Of a DNA stretch of 64,000 bases, positions 38,079-46,788 are shown piece after piece. The stretch lies in NCBI GenBank assembly GCA_902778105.1, contig CACYWN010000001.1, forward strand, positions 62,001-126,000, in the 5' to 3' direction. The notes beneath the pieces are model-generated. The model was not told the origin of the DNA, did no database searches, and was given only the letters and a program-made list of their open reading frames with translations. Both the position numbers and the translations under genes were made by a program. Positions within the stretch are counted from its first letter, which is position 1; each line of letters opens with the position of its first letter. This DNA is from an uncultured Bacteroidia bacterium (lineage in GTDB: Bacteria > Bacteroidota > Bacteroidia > Bacteroidales > UBA932).

Positions 38079-39257
38079 ATGAAAAAAGCGATGCTGCTTT
38101 TGCTTTGCGGTTCGCTGTGCCTCTGTGCATGCCGCAAGGATCCCGTACCGGAAACTCCGTCCAAGGATGCGGACTTGACCGGTCAGTATGTCGATGTCTC
38201 GAGCTTCCCGGAGTCCTTCCGGAAGATCTTCCTGCTCAATGAAGGTGGGATGGGCTCGAACAATGCCACGCTCGATTTCCTCCGCCTCTCCGACGGAATG
38301 TATGTGAGCGGAGCCTTCCGGAAGATGAATCCGGATGTAGCGGCCGGTCTGGGCGATGTGGGGAACGACATTGCGGTCCACGGCGACGAGGTCTGGATCG
38401 TAGTGAACAATTCCGGCCTGGTCGAGGTCGTTTCCGCCCGTGATGAGACGGAAATCGCGGCTGTCCCGGTCCCGACGCCCCGTGCCGTCGCCTTCGATGA
38501 CAGGTACGCCTATGTCACTTCCTGGGCAGGAGCTTATGCGACAGGAAGTTACGACGAGAATGGGAATTATTCTGTGACGGACTCCAGGAACCCGAAAGGA
38601 CAGGTATATCGGATCGACCTGAAAACCAGGAAGGTCGATGGCTCGGTGGAGGTGGGATACCAGCCGGAAGGGATCGCCTTTTATGACGGAAAGCTGTATG
38701 TCGCCAATTCCGGCGGCATTTCCAGCCAGCTTCCCCCGGACTATGCCTATGACAATACCGTCAGCGTCATCGACACGAAGAGCTTCAAGGTTACGCAGAC
38801 CGTGGATGTGCAGGTGAACCTGAAGAACGTCTATTCGGACGGAAAGGGCAACATCTATGTGACGACACTGGGCAATTACTGGGATGTCCATTCAGGGCTG
38901 TACCGGATATCCACGAAGGCCGGAAGCGGAGACACCGTTTCCAAAGTGGGGGATTATGTGAGCGTTTCCGCCCTGTGCGGGGATACGGTCTATTGCATCG
39001 GGACGGATACGGAATTCGACTGGACGGCTACGCATGTTTATAAAGCCTGGCGCGTTCAGGACGGAAACAGGGCGGATTGGCCCCTGGATGTGTCGGCGAC
39101 GGTCCCGTACGGCCTTTGTGCGCTGGATGCGGACACCTTCCTGGTCGGGGATGCCGGTGATTATTTCAATCCCGGTTCCGTGTCCTGTTACAGCAAGGGT
39201 GCCCGGATTTGGAACGTGAACGCCGGCGTCTGCCCGGGGCATTTCGCCGTGTATTAG
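38079..39257 (+). CDS. btuG: BtuG-like surface cobalamin-binding lipoprotein
   Basis: The 392-residue lipoprotein has lipobox LCAC (lipidated Cys18) and then a beta-propeller of YVTS / LYVANSGG / IYVTTLGNYWD repeats, the DUF5074/YncE-like fold of BtuG. BtuG proteins of Bacteroides bind B12 very tightly at the cell surface and pass it to BtuB. The cobalamin riboswitch upstream and the overlapping btuB gene support this. Its TAG stop shares a base with the btuB GTG start. Confidence 0.88.
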   Translation: MKKAMLLLLCGSLCLCACRKDPVPETPSKDADLTGQYVDVSSFPESFRKIFLLNEGGMGSNNATLDFLRLSDGMYVSGAFRKMNPDVAAGLGDVGNDIAVHGDEVWIVVNNSGLVEVVSARDETEIAAVPVPTPRAVAFDDRYAYVTSWAGAYATGSYDENGNYSVTDSRNPKGQVYRIDLKTRKVDGSVEVGYQPEGIAFYDGKLYVANSGGISSQLPPDYAYDNTVSVIDTKSFKVTQTVDVQVNLKNVYSDGKGNIYVTTLGNYWDVHSGLYRISTKAGSGDTVSKVGDYVSVSALCGDTVYCIGTDTEFDWTATHVYKAWRVQDGNRADWPLDVSATVPYGLCALDADTFLVGDAGDYFNPGSVSCYSKGARIWNVNAGVCPGHFAVY

Positions 39258-41242
39258 TGCGGAAGGCCGGTCTCATAGCGTTGGCCCTCGTCCTGTCCGT
39301 TTCATGGACCCTGAACGCCCAGGACGCGGACACGCTGGCCGCGGCTTCGGTCTGGTCCGTCCAGGTATTCCCCGTGGTCCGGCCAGCCGAACAGGTGGAC
39401 CTGTCCGCCGCTGTGGCGCCGCCTGACCAGGTTGCCGACGTCCTCCGCCGGTTCACCGGTGTCCAGGTAAAGGATTACGGAGGCGTAGGCGGCCTCAAGA
39501 CCGTCAATGTCCGGAGCCTCGGCAGTGAGCACGTAGGCATTTTCCTGGATGGCATCCAGGTGGACAACGCCCAGAACATGCAGGTGGACCTGGGACGGTT
39601 TTCCACGGATGGGATGTTCATGGTCTCCTTGTATAACGGGCAGAAGACCAGGCGTTTGCAAACGGCGAAAGAGTACGCTTCCGGTGCAGCCGTGCACCTG
39701 GACGCGGCGCCGCCCCTCCTGGTGGACCGGGACGCGGGAAAGGTCCGTCTCCGGGGCGGTTCGTTCGGGACTTTCCAGCCGTCCATCCAATGGGACCGTT
39801 CGTGTGGTCCTGTCATCCTCCGTGTCTCGGCCGAGGGGGTGGTCAGCGATGGCAAGTATGAATATCCTTACTATGACACCACCCTGGTCCGGGAAAACGG
39901 AGACATCCGGAGCTTTCGGCTGGAAACCACGCTGTTCGGCCGCTTGCGGCAAGGTGATTGGCGCATCCGCCTGTATGGCTACGGGTCGGAGCGGGGATTT
40001 CCCGGACCGGTCGTCCGGCGGGCCCTGGGCTTCCCTTTCAGCGCCGAGCGTCAGGCCGACCGTGACCTTTTTGTCCAGGGCGGCTGGAACCAGGACTGGA
40101 CCACGCGCTATTCCACGGCCGTCAAGTTCAAGTTCGCCGACGATTACACACACTACGACACCCATCCGGAGAAGAATCCGATGGCCTTGCCCTATGACCT
40201 GCACTACCGTCAGCGGTCCGGCTATCTGTCCGTGGCCCAGTCGCTCATCCTGGCCGATTCCTGGTCGCTGGACCTGGCCACCGACCTGCAGCGGAACGCC
40301 CTGGATACCGACGCCGGCCAGTCCGTCACGCCGCGCCGGACCGTTTTCACGGGCGCGCTGGCGATACGGGCCGCTTGGGAAAGGTTCCGGACGGCGGCCC
40401 ATCTGGTGTATCTGGGCGCCTGGGACCACTTTCAAACGCCGCAGGCGGGCGGCTGGTCCCGCGAGGACGCCTTCCGGGATGCCTGGATGCCGTCCTTGAG
40501 CTTTTTCTATGCGCCCTTCCCCTTCCTGGAGCTGGATGCCTTCCTGAAGCGCACGTATCGGCTTCCATCCTTCAATGACCTGTATTACAGCCTGATGGGA
40601 AATGCCTCCCTCGTCCCCGAATCCGCGGCTCAGGCCGGGGTCGATATCCAGCTGAAGCATGGGTCCGGGCCGTGGACCTGGAAGGGGAGAGTCTCACCCT
40701 ACCTGAACAGGGTCACCGACAAGATCGTGGCCATCCCGACGGCCTCCCAGTTCCGCTGGACGATGCTCAACATCGGAACCGTGGATGTGGCGGGGCTGGA
40801 TGCCAAGGCCGAAGTGGGCTATGACCGGAAAGAGTGGAAACTCGAGGCCGTCCTCCGCTACTCTTTCCAGCGGGCACTGGACCATAGTGACGTGTCGGGC
40901 AGCACTTTTGGCAACCAGATCCCTTATATTCCCCTGCACAGCGGCGGCATCGACCTGGCGACCGGCTGGAAGGACTGGTCTTTCCACTGGCAGACCGAAC
41001 TTGTCGGCGCCAAATGGTCCCGGACGGCCAACACGCCGGACTACTACATCGCCCCCTGGACGGTCAGCGACGTTTCCCTGTCCCGAAAGATGTCATTGCC
41101 CCTGTTTAGACACCGGGTGTCCGTACCGGAGGTGAATGTGGACCTGACTGTCCGGAATCTTTTCAATCACCGGTATCAGATCGTCCAGGGGTATCCGATG
41201 CCGGGACGGAATTTCATGCTGACGGTTACTTATCTCTGGTAA
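39257..41242 (+). CDS. btuB: TonB-dependent outer-membrane cobalamin receptor
   Basis: The 661-residue receptor has a signal peptide ending in NAQ, a plug domain (about 30-160, with the segment VKTVNVRSLG-like at KTVNVRSLGSEHVGIFLDG) and a 22-strand barrel ending in an aromatic residue (VTYLW). I chose the GTG at 39257 (TAGTG overlap with btuG) because it places the signal peptide correctly; the upstream TTG at 39209 would add 16 basic residues. BtuG caps the BtuB barrel in Bacteroides, so the pair is a B12 uptake unit. btuC/D/F are not in the window. Confidence 0.9.
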   Translation: MRKAGLIALALVLSVSWTLNAQDADTLAAASVWSVQVFPVVRPAEQVDLSAAVAPPDQVADVLRRFTGVQVKDYGGVGGLKTVNVRSLGSEHVGIFLDGIQVDNAQNMQVDLGRFSTDGMFMVSLYNGQKTRRLQTAKEYASGAAVHLDAAPPLLVDRDAGKVRLRGGSFGTFQPSIQWDRSCGPVILRVSAEGVVSDGKYEYPYYDTTLVRENGDIRSFRLETTLFGRLRQGDWRIRLYGYGSERGFPGPVVRRALGFPFSAERQADRDLFVQGGWNQDWTTRYSTAVKFKFADDYTHYDTHPEKNPMALPYDLHYRQRSGYLSVAQSLILADSWSLDLATDLQRNALDTDAGQSVTPRRTVFTGALAIRAAWERFRTAAHLVYLGAWDHFQTPQAGGWSREDAFRDAWMPSLSFFYAPFPFLELDAFLKRTYRLPSFNDLYYSLMGNASLVPESAAQAGVDIQLKHGSGPWTWKGRVSPYLNRVTDKIVAIPTASQFRWTMLNIGTVDVAGLDAKAEVGYDRKEWKLEAVLRYSFQRALDHSDVSGSTFGNQIPYIPLHSGGIDLATGWKDWSFHWQTELVGAKWSRTANTPDYYIAPWTVSDVSLSRKMSLPLFRHRVSVPEVNVDLTVRNLFNHRYQIVQGYPMPGRNFMLTVTYLW

Positions 41243-41328
41243 GCGGGGCGGATGCGGTGTTCGTTCCGGGCCCCTTGCCGCCATCTATCGTGGAAATATC
41301 TGTCAATCAGTTATTTGACATAAAGCAA

Positions 41329-41364
41329 ACGGCAAGGGGTATCGGATTTCGTACCCCTTGCCGT
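41329..41364 (-). terminator. Intrinsic terminator between btuB and the FKBP gene
   Basis: Thirteen-bp perfect stem (41329-41341 and 41352-41364) with a 10-nt loop. It is followed on the minus strand by an interrupted T-rich stretch. A third copy of the arm (CCCCTTGCCG) lies at 41271-41280 and could pair with the left arm instead. Confidence 0.7.
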
Positions 41365-41421
41365 TGTAAAGATGCGGAATGTCTGATAATCAGCGTGTTA
41401 TGAATTATGACGCGGCAGAGG

Positions 41422-42027
41422 TTACAGAACCTCAATAAGCTCCACGACAAACTTCAGGGCGCTGTACGGAGGAATGGCGTTGCCGGCTCCGTGCTCGCCG
41501 TAGGCCAGGTTGTACGGCAGATACAGCTCGTATTTGGCGCCTTCGGCCATCAGCTGGAGGCCTTCGGTCCAGCCCTTGATGACCTGGTTCAGGCCGAAGA
41601 CGGCGGGTTCGCCGCGCTTGTAGGAGCTGTCGAAGATCTGCCCGTTGGGGAAAGTCCCCTCGTAGTGGCACTTGACCTGGCTCGTCGCAGAGGGCTTCTT
41701 GCCGGTGCCTTCCTTCAGGACCTTGTACATCAGGCCGCTGCCGGTGGCGCGGACCTCGGGGTCGCGGGCGGCCTGGGCGAGGAACTTCTCGCCTTCCTCC
41801 TTCGCGGCCTTTCCGGCGACGGCGGCCCGCTCGGAGGCTTCCTCTTCCATTTCCTTGTAGAACGCTTCCAGGGCTTCACCGGCCTCGTTCATGGAGATGG
41901 CGAGTTTCTCACCCTGCAGCATAGCCTTCAGACCGGCTACGAAGTCGTCGAAATTGAGCCCGTGCACGCCCGACTGGAGCAGGTTGCCGGCGAGGCTCAT
42001 ACCGAATGCATAACTTTTCTTGTCCAT
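41422..42027 (-). CDS. FKBP-type peptidyl-prolyl isomerase
   Basis: The 201-residue protein has an N-terminal helical dimerisation domain (1-90; SYAFGMSLAGNL) and a C-terminal FKBP domain with VKCHYEGTFPNGQIFDSSY and GWTEGLQLMAEGAKYELYLP. This is the FklB/Mip layout. It has no signal peptide, so it is cytoplasmic. It has its own promoter and is divergent from pnuC. Confidence 0.92.
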   Translation of the reverse strand: MDKKSYAFGMSLAGNLLQSGVHGLNFDDFVAGLKAMLQGEKLAISMNEAGEALEAFYKEMEEEASERAAVAGKAAKEEGEKFLAQAARDPEVRATGSGLMYKVLKEGTGKKPSATSQVKCHYEGTFPNGQIFDSSYKRGEPAVFGLNQVIKGWTEGLQLMAEGAKYELYLPYNLAYGEHGAGNAIPPYSALKFVVELIEVL

Positions 42028-42047
42028 TGTGTCGTAATGATTGTCTG

Positions 42048-42055
42048 CAAAGGTA
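42048..42055 (-). promoter_or_regulatory. -7 promoter element of the FKBP gene
   Basis: TACCTTTG on the minus strand, 20 nt before the ATG at 42027. Confidence 0.55.
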
Positions 42056-42078
42056 CGGATTTTTCCTGTTATTTTGAT

Positions 42079-42086
42079 TATCTTTG
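42079..42086 (+). promoter_or_regulatory. -7 promoter element of pnuC (leaderless spacing)
   Basis: TATCTTTG with exactly 6 nt (tacgtt) before the ATG at 42093. No room is left for a TPP or other riboswitch. Confidence 0.55.
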
Positions 42087-42092
42087 TACGTT

Positions 42093-42665
42093 ATGGACAT
42101 CATTCAAGCCATTGAGATTTTCGCATTCGTGACGGGTGTCGCCTACGTCGTCCTGGAGATCCTCCAGAAGAATGCGATGTGGGTGGTGGGCATCCTGACC
42201 GGAGTCGCCTGCGCCTACAGTTTCGCGGTGCAGCGGAGCTGGGGGATGACGGGACTGAACATCTATTACGTCGTGATGTCCGTCATCGGCCTCATCCAGT
42301 GGCGGAAAGACAGCGCCGCCGTGGGGGAGGATGTGATCCATCTGCGGCCCCTGCCGAAGAAAACGGCCCTCTGGAGCGCCGTGGCTTTCGTCGTGGGCTC
42401 CCTCGCCCTGACCTGGGCATTCCGTGCCCTTGGGGATACGGTGTCCGAGCTGGACGCTCCCGCGACGGTCCTCAGCGTCATCGCCACCTGGTGGCTCACC
42501 CGTTCCTATATCCAGCAGTGGATGCTGTGGGTGGTGGCCGATACCCTTACGACCGCTTTGTGTGTGGTGAACGGGCAGTACTGGATGGCCCTCCTGTATC
42601 TTGCTTACGTCGCTTCTGCCGTATACGGCTATTACCATTGGAAAAAGAAAGGAGTGGAACTATGA
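42093..42665 (+). CDS. pnuC: PnuC-family vitamin transporter
   Basis: The 190-residue membrane protein has about seven helices and the family features: N-terminal amphipathic helix, NIYYVVMSVIGLIQW, and WVVADTLTTALCVVNGQYW. PnuC proteins carry nicotinamide riboside, and relatives carry thiamine or riboflavin. The lack of a TPP riboswitch makes thiamine less likely but does not exclude it. It overlaps the next gene by 4 nt (ATGA). Confidence 0.87.
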   Translation: MDIIQAIEIFAFVTGVAYVVLEILQKNAMWVVGILTGVACAYSFAVQRSWGMTGLNIYYVVMSVIGLIQWRKDSAAVGEDVIHLRPLPKKTALWSAVAFVVGSLALTWAFRALGDTVSELDAPATVLSVIATWWLTRSYIQQWMLWVVADTLTTALCVVNGQYWMALLYLAYVASAVYGYYHWKKKGVEL

Positions 42666-43477
42666 TCCTGATTGTCGAAAGCGGCGCCACCAAGACCGAC
42701 TGGTGCCTTGTGGATGCCGGAAAGCCGGTCCGCAGGCTGCAAACTCCGGGAATGAACCTGTCCACGATCGCTGCGGAGGCCAATTCCGCCGTTTTTGCGG
42801 AGGCGGTCGATGCTTTCACGGATGTGGACGAGGTCCATTTCTACGCGGCCGGCCTGCTGGAATTCCCCACGGAACTGGACCGCGTGTTCAAGGGGCGGTT
42901 CCCGCATGTCCGATGCGAATACGCGTCCGACCTCCTGGCGGCTGCCCGTGCGGCCTGCGGCCACTCATCGGGCCTGGCCGCCATCCTGGGCACCGGCTCC
43001 AACACCTGCCACTATGACGGGGAAAAGATTGTCCGGAACATCCATGGCGGCGGTTTCATCATCGGTGACGAAGGCAGTGCCGCGGCCCTGGGGCGGATGT
43101 TCCTGGCCGACCTGGTAAAGGACCTGGTCCCTGCTGATATCGCGGATGCGTTTGCCGCCGGGCACGAAGCGGATTACGCTTCCCTCGTCCGGAACGTCTA
43201 CAAGACTCCCGCCCCTTCCCGTTACCTGGGAAGTCTCGCTCCCTTCATTCTGGCACATCGGGGAAATGCTTATGTGGACGCGCTGGTCGAGCGGAACTTC
43301 CGTGACCTGTTCGAACGGGCGCTCCTGCGATACGACCGGCTCCCCGTGGGCGTTGTCGGCGGTTTCGGATGCGCCTGCCGGGCGGAACTGGAGGGCCTCG
43401 GTGCCGCGTATGGCCTGTCTTTCTCCCGTTTCATCCCTTCCCCGATGGAGGGACTCATCGACTATCATGGCGTATAA
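42662..43477 (+). CDS. BadF/BcrA-type ATPase (N-acetylglucosamine-kinase-like)
   Basis: The 271-residue ASKHA-fold protein starts with the phosphate-1 motif VESGATKTDWCLVD and has LGTGSNT, the phosphate-2 loop, and GDEGSAAALG. This matches the small Bacteroidota N-acetylglucosamine kinase-like proteins. It could phosphorylate an amino sugar from wall turnover; the NamZ/AmpG genes at 52-57 kb would supply such sugars. The start overlaps pnuC by 4 nt and the end overlaps recR by 11 nt. Confidence 0.8.
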   Translation: MILIVESGATKTDWCLVDAGKPVRRLQTPGMNLSTIAAEANSAVFAEAVDAFTDVDEVHFYAAGLLEFPTELDRVFKGRFPHVRCEYASDLLAAARAACGHSSGLAAILGTGSNTCHYDGEKIVRNIHGGGFIIGDEGSAAALGRMFLADLVKDLVPADIADAFAAGHEADYASLVRNVYKTPAPSRYLGSLAPFILAHRGNAYVDALVERNFRDLFERALLRYDRLPVGVVGGFGCACRAELEGLGAAYGLSFSRFIPSPMEGLIDYHGV

Positions 43478-44093
43478 AGAGAAATACCCTTCCGAACTCC
43501 TTTCCGATGCGGTCGATGCCATTGGCTCCCTGCCCGGCGTGGGCCGTCGCAGCGCCCTCCGGCTGGCCTTGCACCTGCTCCGGCAGCCGCAGGAGAATGT
43601 CCACCATTTCACAGAGTCCATCAACCGTCTCCGGGACGAGGTCCGCTACTGCCGGGAATGCCGGATGATTGCGGACGGCGACATCTGCTCCCTCTGCGCA
43701 GACCATTCCCGCGACCACAGCGCCATCTGCGTGGTGGAGAGCGTCCGGGATGTGATGAGCATCGAGAACACCGGGCAGTACCACGGCGTGTACCACGTGC
43801 TGGGCGGCATCATTTCCCCGATTGCCGGCATCGGCCCTTCCGACTTGAGTATCAGTGAGCTCGTCCGTCGCGTGGAGGCCCTGGAACAGCCGGAAAACGC
43901 CGAGGTCATCTTCGCCCTCAGCGGCGATGTGGAAGGGGAGTCCACCGCCTTCTATATCTATCGGAAAATCGCCCATACCGGGGTCCGGGTATCCTCCCTG
44001 GCCCGCGGGCTCGGATTCGGGGACGACCTGGAGTATGCCGACCAGCTGACTCTCGGACGTTCCATCGTCAACCGCCAGGAATTCAAGCCATGA
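43467..44093 (+). CDS. recR: Recombination mediator RecR
   Basis: Acts with RecO and RecF in loading RecA at gaps. The 208-residue protein has the N-terminal helix-hairpin-helix (SLPGVGRRSALRLALHL), the C4 zinc motif CRECRMIADGDICSLC and a Toprim domain (VVESVRDVMSIE). The start overlaps the kinase gene, and its stop overlaps mntP by 4 nt. Confidence 0.96.
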   Translation: MAYKEKYPSELLSDAVDAIGSLPGVGRRSALRLALHLLRQPQENVHHFTESINRLRDEVRYCRECRMIADGDICSLCADHSRDHSAICVVESVRDVMSIENTGQYHGVYHVLGGIISPIAGIGPSDLSISELVRRVEALEQPENAEVIFALSGDVEGESTAFYIYRKIAHTGVRVSSLARGLGFGDDLEYADQLTLGRSIVNRQEFKP

Positions 44094-44665
44094 CCGGACT
44101 GCTGGACGCCATCCTGATCGGCCTTTCCCTCTGCGCCGACTGTTTTGCGGTTTCCCTGTGCTCTTCCTTCCTGGTGCCGAAAGAAGAACTGCGGAAAAAG
44201 GTGGCGGTCGTCGCCCTTGTCTTCGCGGTGGTCCAGACCGGGCTCCTTCTGGCCGGATGGCTGCTCGGCGCGTTTGCGACGGACCTCATCTCCGCCCATG
44301 TCGCGCATTTCGAGACAGCCGCCCACCTCATCGGTTTCCTCCTGCTCCTGTATGTCGGCGGGGCGATGTTCCTGGACGGCGTACGCGGCAAGTCCGAGCA
44401 CTTGAGCCTGGATGGCTTCAGGGGAATCCTGCTCGGTGGCGTGGCGACCTCCATAGACGCGGCGGTCGTTGGCCTGTCCATGGCTATGGACACCGCATCC
44501 TGGGCTTCCATCGCCCCGATTTCGGTGTCCGTCTTTGTCTTCACGGCCCTGTCGGTCGTGGCAGGTATGTGTTCAGGCAGTTTTGTCGGCCGGAAACTCG
44601 GCTATTCCGCCCGCATCATCGGCGGGCTCGTCCTCATCGGCCTGGGAATCAACATCCTTCTTTAG
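44090..44665 (+). CDS. mntP: MntP-type manganese efflux pump
   Basis: The 191-residue protein has six predicted helices and two inverted repeats of three, each with the conserved acidic motif (GLSLCADCFAVS near residue 12 and GGVATSIDAAVVGLSM near 116), as in the LysE-superfamily MntP/YebN exporter. No yybP-ykoY manganese riboswitch precedes it, since it overlaps recR. Its 3' end overlaps the convergent LOG-family gene by 17 nt. Confidence 0.87.
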   Translation: MTGLLDAILIGLSLCADCFAVSLCSSFLVPKEELRKKVAVVALVFAVVQTGLLLAGWLLGAFATDLISAHVAHFETAAHLIGFLLLLYVGGAMFLDGVRGKSEHLSLDGFRGILLGGVATSIDAAVVGLSMAMDTASWASIAPISVSVFVFTALSVVAGMCSGSFVGRKLGYSARIIGGLVLIGLGINILL

Positions 44666-45791
44666 GTTCCGTCCTCGTGTAAGAGAGCACCGTCTCGATG
44701 GCCTCTTCGGGGTCGTCGGTCACGGAAATGATGAGATTCTTGTATTTGTCCCGCGCCAGAAGGTCTTCCAGCAGCGGATAGATGGGGATTTCCCGGGTGA
44801 AGAAGTCCTTTCCCAGGAAGACCATCGGGCTGGGGGCGCCGAAGGTCTGGTAGTGGTTCTGCGCGGCATCCTGGAAGATCTCCTGGATGGTGCCGGCCGA
44901 GCCGGGGGAGTAGATGATGCCGCCCTTGGCGATCGAAAGGAGGGTGTCCTCGCGGACGCTGTTGTAGAAGTACTTGGCAATCTCCGTAGCGAACGGCGAG
45001 GCCGGTTCATGCCCATAGAACCAGGTGGGGATGCCCAGGCTGTGGTACTTGGATTGCGGATACTTCTTCCGGACCTGGAAAGCCGAACGCAGCCAGCCTT
45101 CGTCCCGGAAGGTCTGTGCGACGGAGAGGATGCCGAGGGCGTCCTCGAACTCCTCGTCCGTCCGGCCGGCCATCCAGGCGCCCAGATGTGTCGCTTCCAT
45201 CGCGCCCGGGCCGCCGCCCGAAGCCATCAGCTTGCCTTTCTCAGTCAGTTTCTTGCTGATATAGGCGACATTCCGGTATCCGGCATCGGAGCGGTTCAGG
45301 GCGTGGCCGCCCATGATGGCGACCACCTGCTGCTCGTCGAACTTCCGCAGGAATTCCCGCATGGCGTCGCCCATGGCGCGGTCGTGCAGCGTACGGCCCA
45401 GCGTTTCCCGGACATCGCCGCACTGCTGTCCCTTTTCCTTGTAGTCCGCATAGACGCGGGAGTCGAAACAGGTCTCGAACGTGTCCTCGTTGTCCGGATC
45501 GTACCCTTCATACAGGTCTTCACCCGAATACAACCGGCTGCGGAATACATTGTATGAACGTCCCATCCGGGGGAAGATCAGGCAGGTCCGCCCGATGTTC
45601 CCCTCCATCTCCGATGGAATCTCACATCCCAGGAAGCAGCAGTCCGAGTAGCGGTGTCCCGCCGCAAGGTACTGCGGTACCTTGAAGAAGTCGAGATACT
45701 GGAAAACATAGTGGGAAATGATTCCCGTCTCGTCCGGAGCGGGAAGCTGGGAAAGGTCGGATATTTCCTGGTAGGGTCTGTCGGTCATCAT
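44649..45791 (-). CDS. LOG-family Rossmann-fold nucleotide-binding protein
   Basis: The 380-residue protein has an extended N-terminal region (1-150) and a LOG/TIGR00730-like domain with SGGGPGAMEATHLGAWMAG and PGSAGTIQEIFQ, a variant of the PGGxGTxxE motif that keeps the Thr and Glu. Family members remove ribose-5-phosphate from nucleotide monophosphates. The gene with its neighbour at 45819 lies on the minus strand with a 27-nt gap, so they may share a transcript. Start at 45791 or 45788. Confidence 0.82.
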   Translation of the reverse strand: MMTDRPYQEISDLSQLPAPDETGIISHYVFQYLDFFKVPQYLAAGHRYSDCCFLGCEIPSEMEGNIGRTCLIFPRMGRSYNVFRSRLYSGEDLYEGYDPDNEDTFETCFDSRVYADYKEKGQQCGDVRETLGRTLHDRAMGDAMREFLRKFDEQQVVAIMGGHALNRSDAGYRNVAYISKKLTEKGKLMASGGGPGAMEATHLGAWMAGRTDEEFEDALGILSVAQTFRDEGWLRSAFQVRKKYPQSKYHSLGIPTWFYGHEPASPFATEIAKYFYNSVREDTLLSIAKGGIIYSPGSAGTIQEIFQDAAQNHYQTFGAPSPMVFLGKDFFTREIPIYPLLEDLLARDKYKNLIISVTDDPEEAIETVLSYTRTEPKEGC

Positions 45792-45818
45792 TTTGTTTGT
45801 AAAGAGAGTCGGTAGGGA

Positions 45819-46691
45819 TTATTCGCCTTTGTCCTGCTCCGGAGCTTGTCCGTGCAGCACTCCTCCCAGAATCGCCTTCGCCTCCGGGGTCAGGAAACGT
45901 TCGATGTCGGCATAGGGGATGGTGAAACTGGGCATTCCGGCGACATACGGGGCGATTTCGTATTGCCCGTAGGTGAAGACCAGCCCTTCGTCGGAAGGCT
46001 CCAGCGACATGGCCGGGAAGGGGATGATGTCGCTTTCCAGCATCAGCCATTCATTCAGTTCGCGGTTGCTGATCTTCTGGCCGTCCTCGGAGAAATACTC
46101 CCGGAGCCCGTTCCGGATCAGCGGTTGTATGTCATTCAGGCAGGACGGGACCAGGAAATGCGCGATCAGGCTGCCGTCGGATTTGTTGAAAGTCATCGGA
46201 CCGTCTCCGAATACCCCACCGTGGGCGCCGCCCAGATAGGCATAACCCGTGGCGTTGAAAACCACGTAGTTATCCGTCTCGCGGGTCTTTTGGACAGTGT
46301 ACTCGTATTCATATCCCGGCATTTCCCCGTAGTCTTCATGGGCTTCCTCGGCGTCTTTGGCAAATGCCTCAAAAGCCTTTTCGTGGCAATATGCGACCAT
46401 TTTTTCTGCATTCCCGGTATCTCCGTCGTAGGCGGGAAAACTCCGCCGGTCATACTGGACGATATGACTGAGTTGTCCGTCCAGCACGTCGAGGAGTTTC
46501 TTGCGGATCTGATCCGCCGCTTTTCCCTGGCCGGGAGCAGGAAGCTCAACTACGGTGGTGAGATGGGCAAAAGAAGAAGAATCGGCGTAATGGAGTTTTT
46601 CGGTGTCCAGGTCCCTGTTGGCGCTCGTTTGATGGCATGCTATCAGGATCAAAGCAGACAGCGTTGCGAAAAACAGACTGTATTTTTTCAT
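45819..46691 (-). CDS. RsiV-like (DUF3298) lipoprotein
   Basis: The 290-residue lipoprotein has lipobox LIAC (Cys19) and a DUF4163/DUF3298-type domain seen in the extracytoplasmic part of the anti-sigma factor RsiV, with features such as FNATGYAYLGGAHG and a C-terminal FTYGQYEIAPYVAGMPSFTIPY. No sigma factor is adjacent, and the protein has no transmembrane anchor beyond the lipid. Its role, perhaps binding lysozyme or another wall-active ligand, is inferred only. Confidence 0.8.
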   Translation of the reverse strand: MKKYSLFFATLSALILIACHQTSANRDLDTEKLHYADSSSFAHLTTVVELPAPGQGKAADQIRKKLLDVLDGQLSHIVQYDRRSFPAYDGDTGNAEKMVAYCHEKAFEAFAKDAEEAHEDYGEMPGYEYEYTVQKTRETDNYVVFNATGYAYLGGAHGGVFGDGPMTFNKSDGSLIAHFLVPSCLNDIQPLIRNGLREYFSEDGQKISNRELNEWLMLESDIIPFPAMSLEPSDEGLVFTYGQYEIAPYVAGMPSFTIPYADIERFLTPEAKAILGGVLHGQAPEQDKGE

Positions 46692-46722
46692 GATGGTCAG
46701 GTTGTGGATTCAGTTCCAGATT

Positions 46723-46730
46723 CAAAAATA
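46723..46730 (-). promoter_or_regulatory. -7 promoter element of the RsiV-like gene
   Basis: TATTTTTG on the minus strand, 31 nt before the ATG at 46691. Confidence 0.5.
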
Positions 46731-46751
46731 CAAAAAATCCGTTAATTTATG

Positions 46752-46759
46752 TACATTTG
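46752..46759 (+). promoter_or_regulatory. -7 promoter element of the 46789 gene
   Basis: TACATTTG, 29 nt before the ATG. Divergent from the RsiV-like promoter 22 nt away. Confidence 0.5.
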
Positions 46760-46788
46760 TAAAAATGCAAGAATAGAAACCGTCCGTT

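Noticed and set aside
42028-42092. TPP riboswitch for pnuC
   Set aside because: Only 6 nt lie between the promoter and the start codon, leaving no space for an aptamer.
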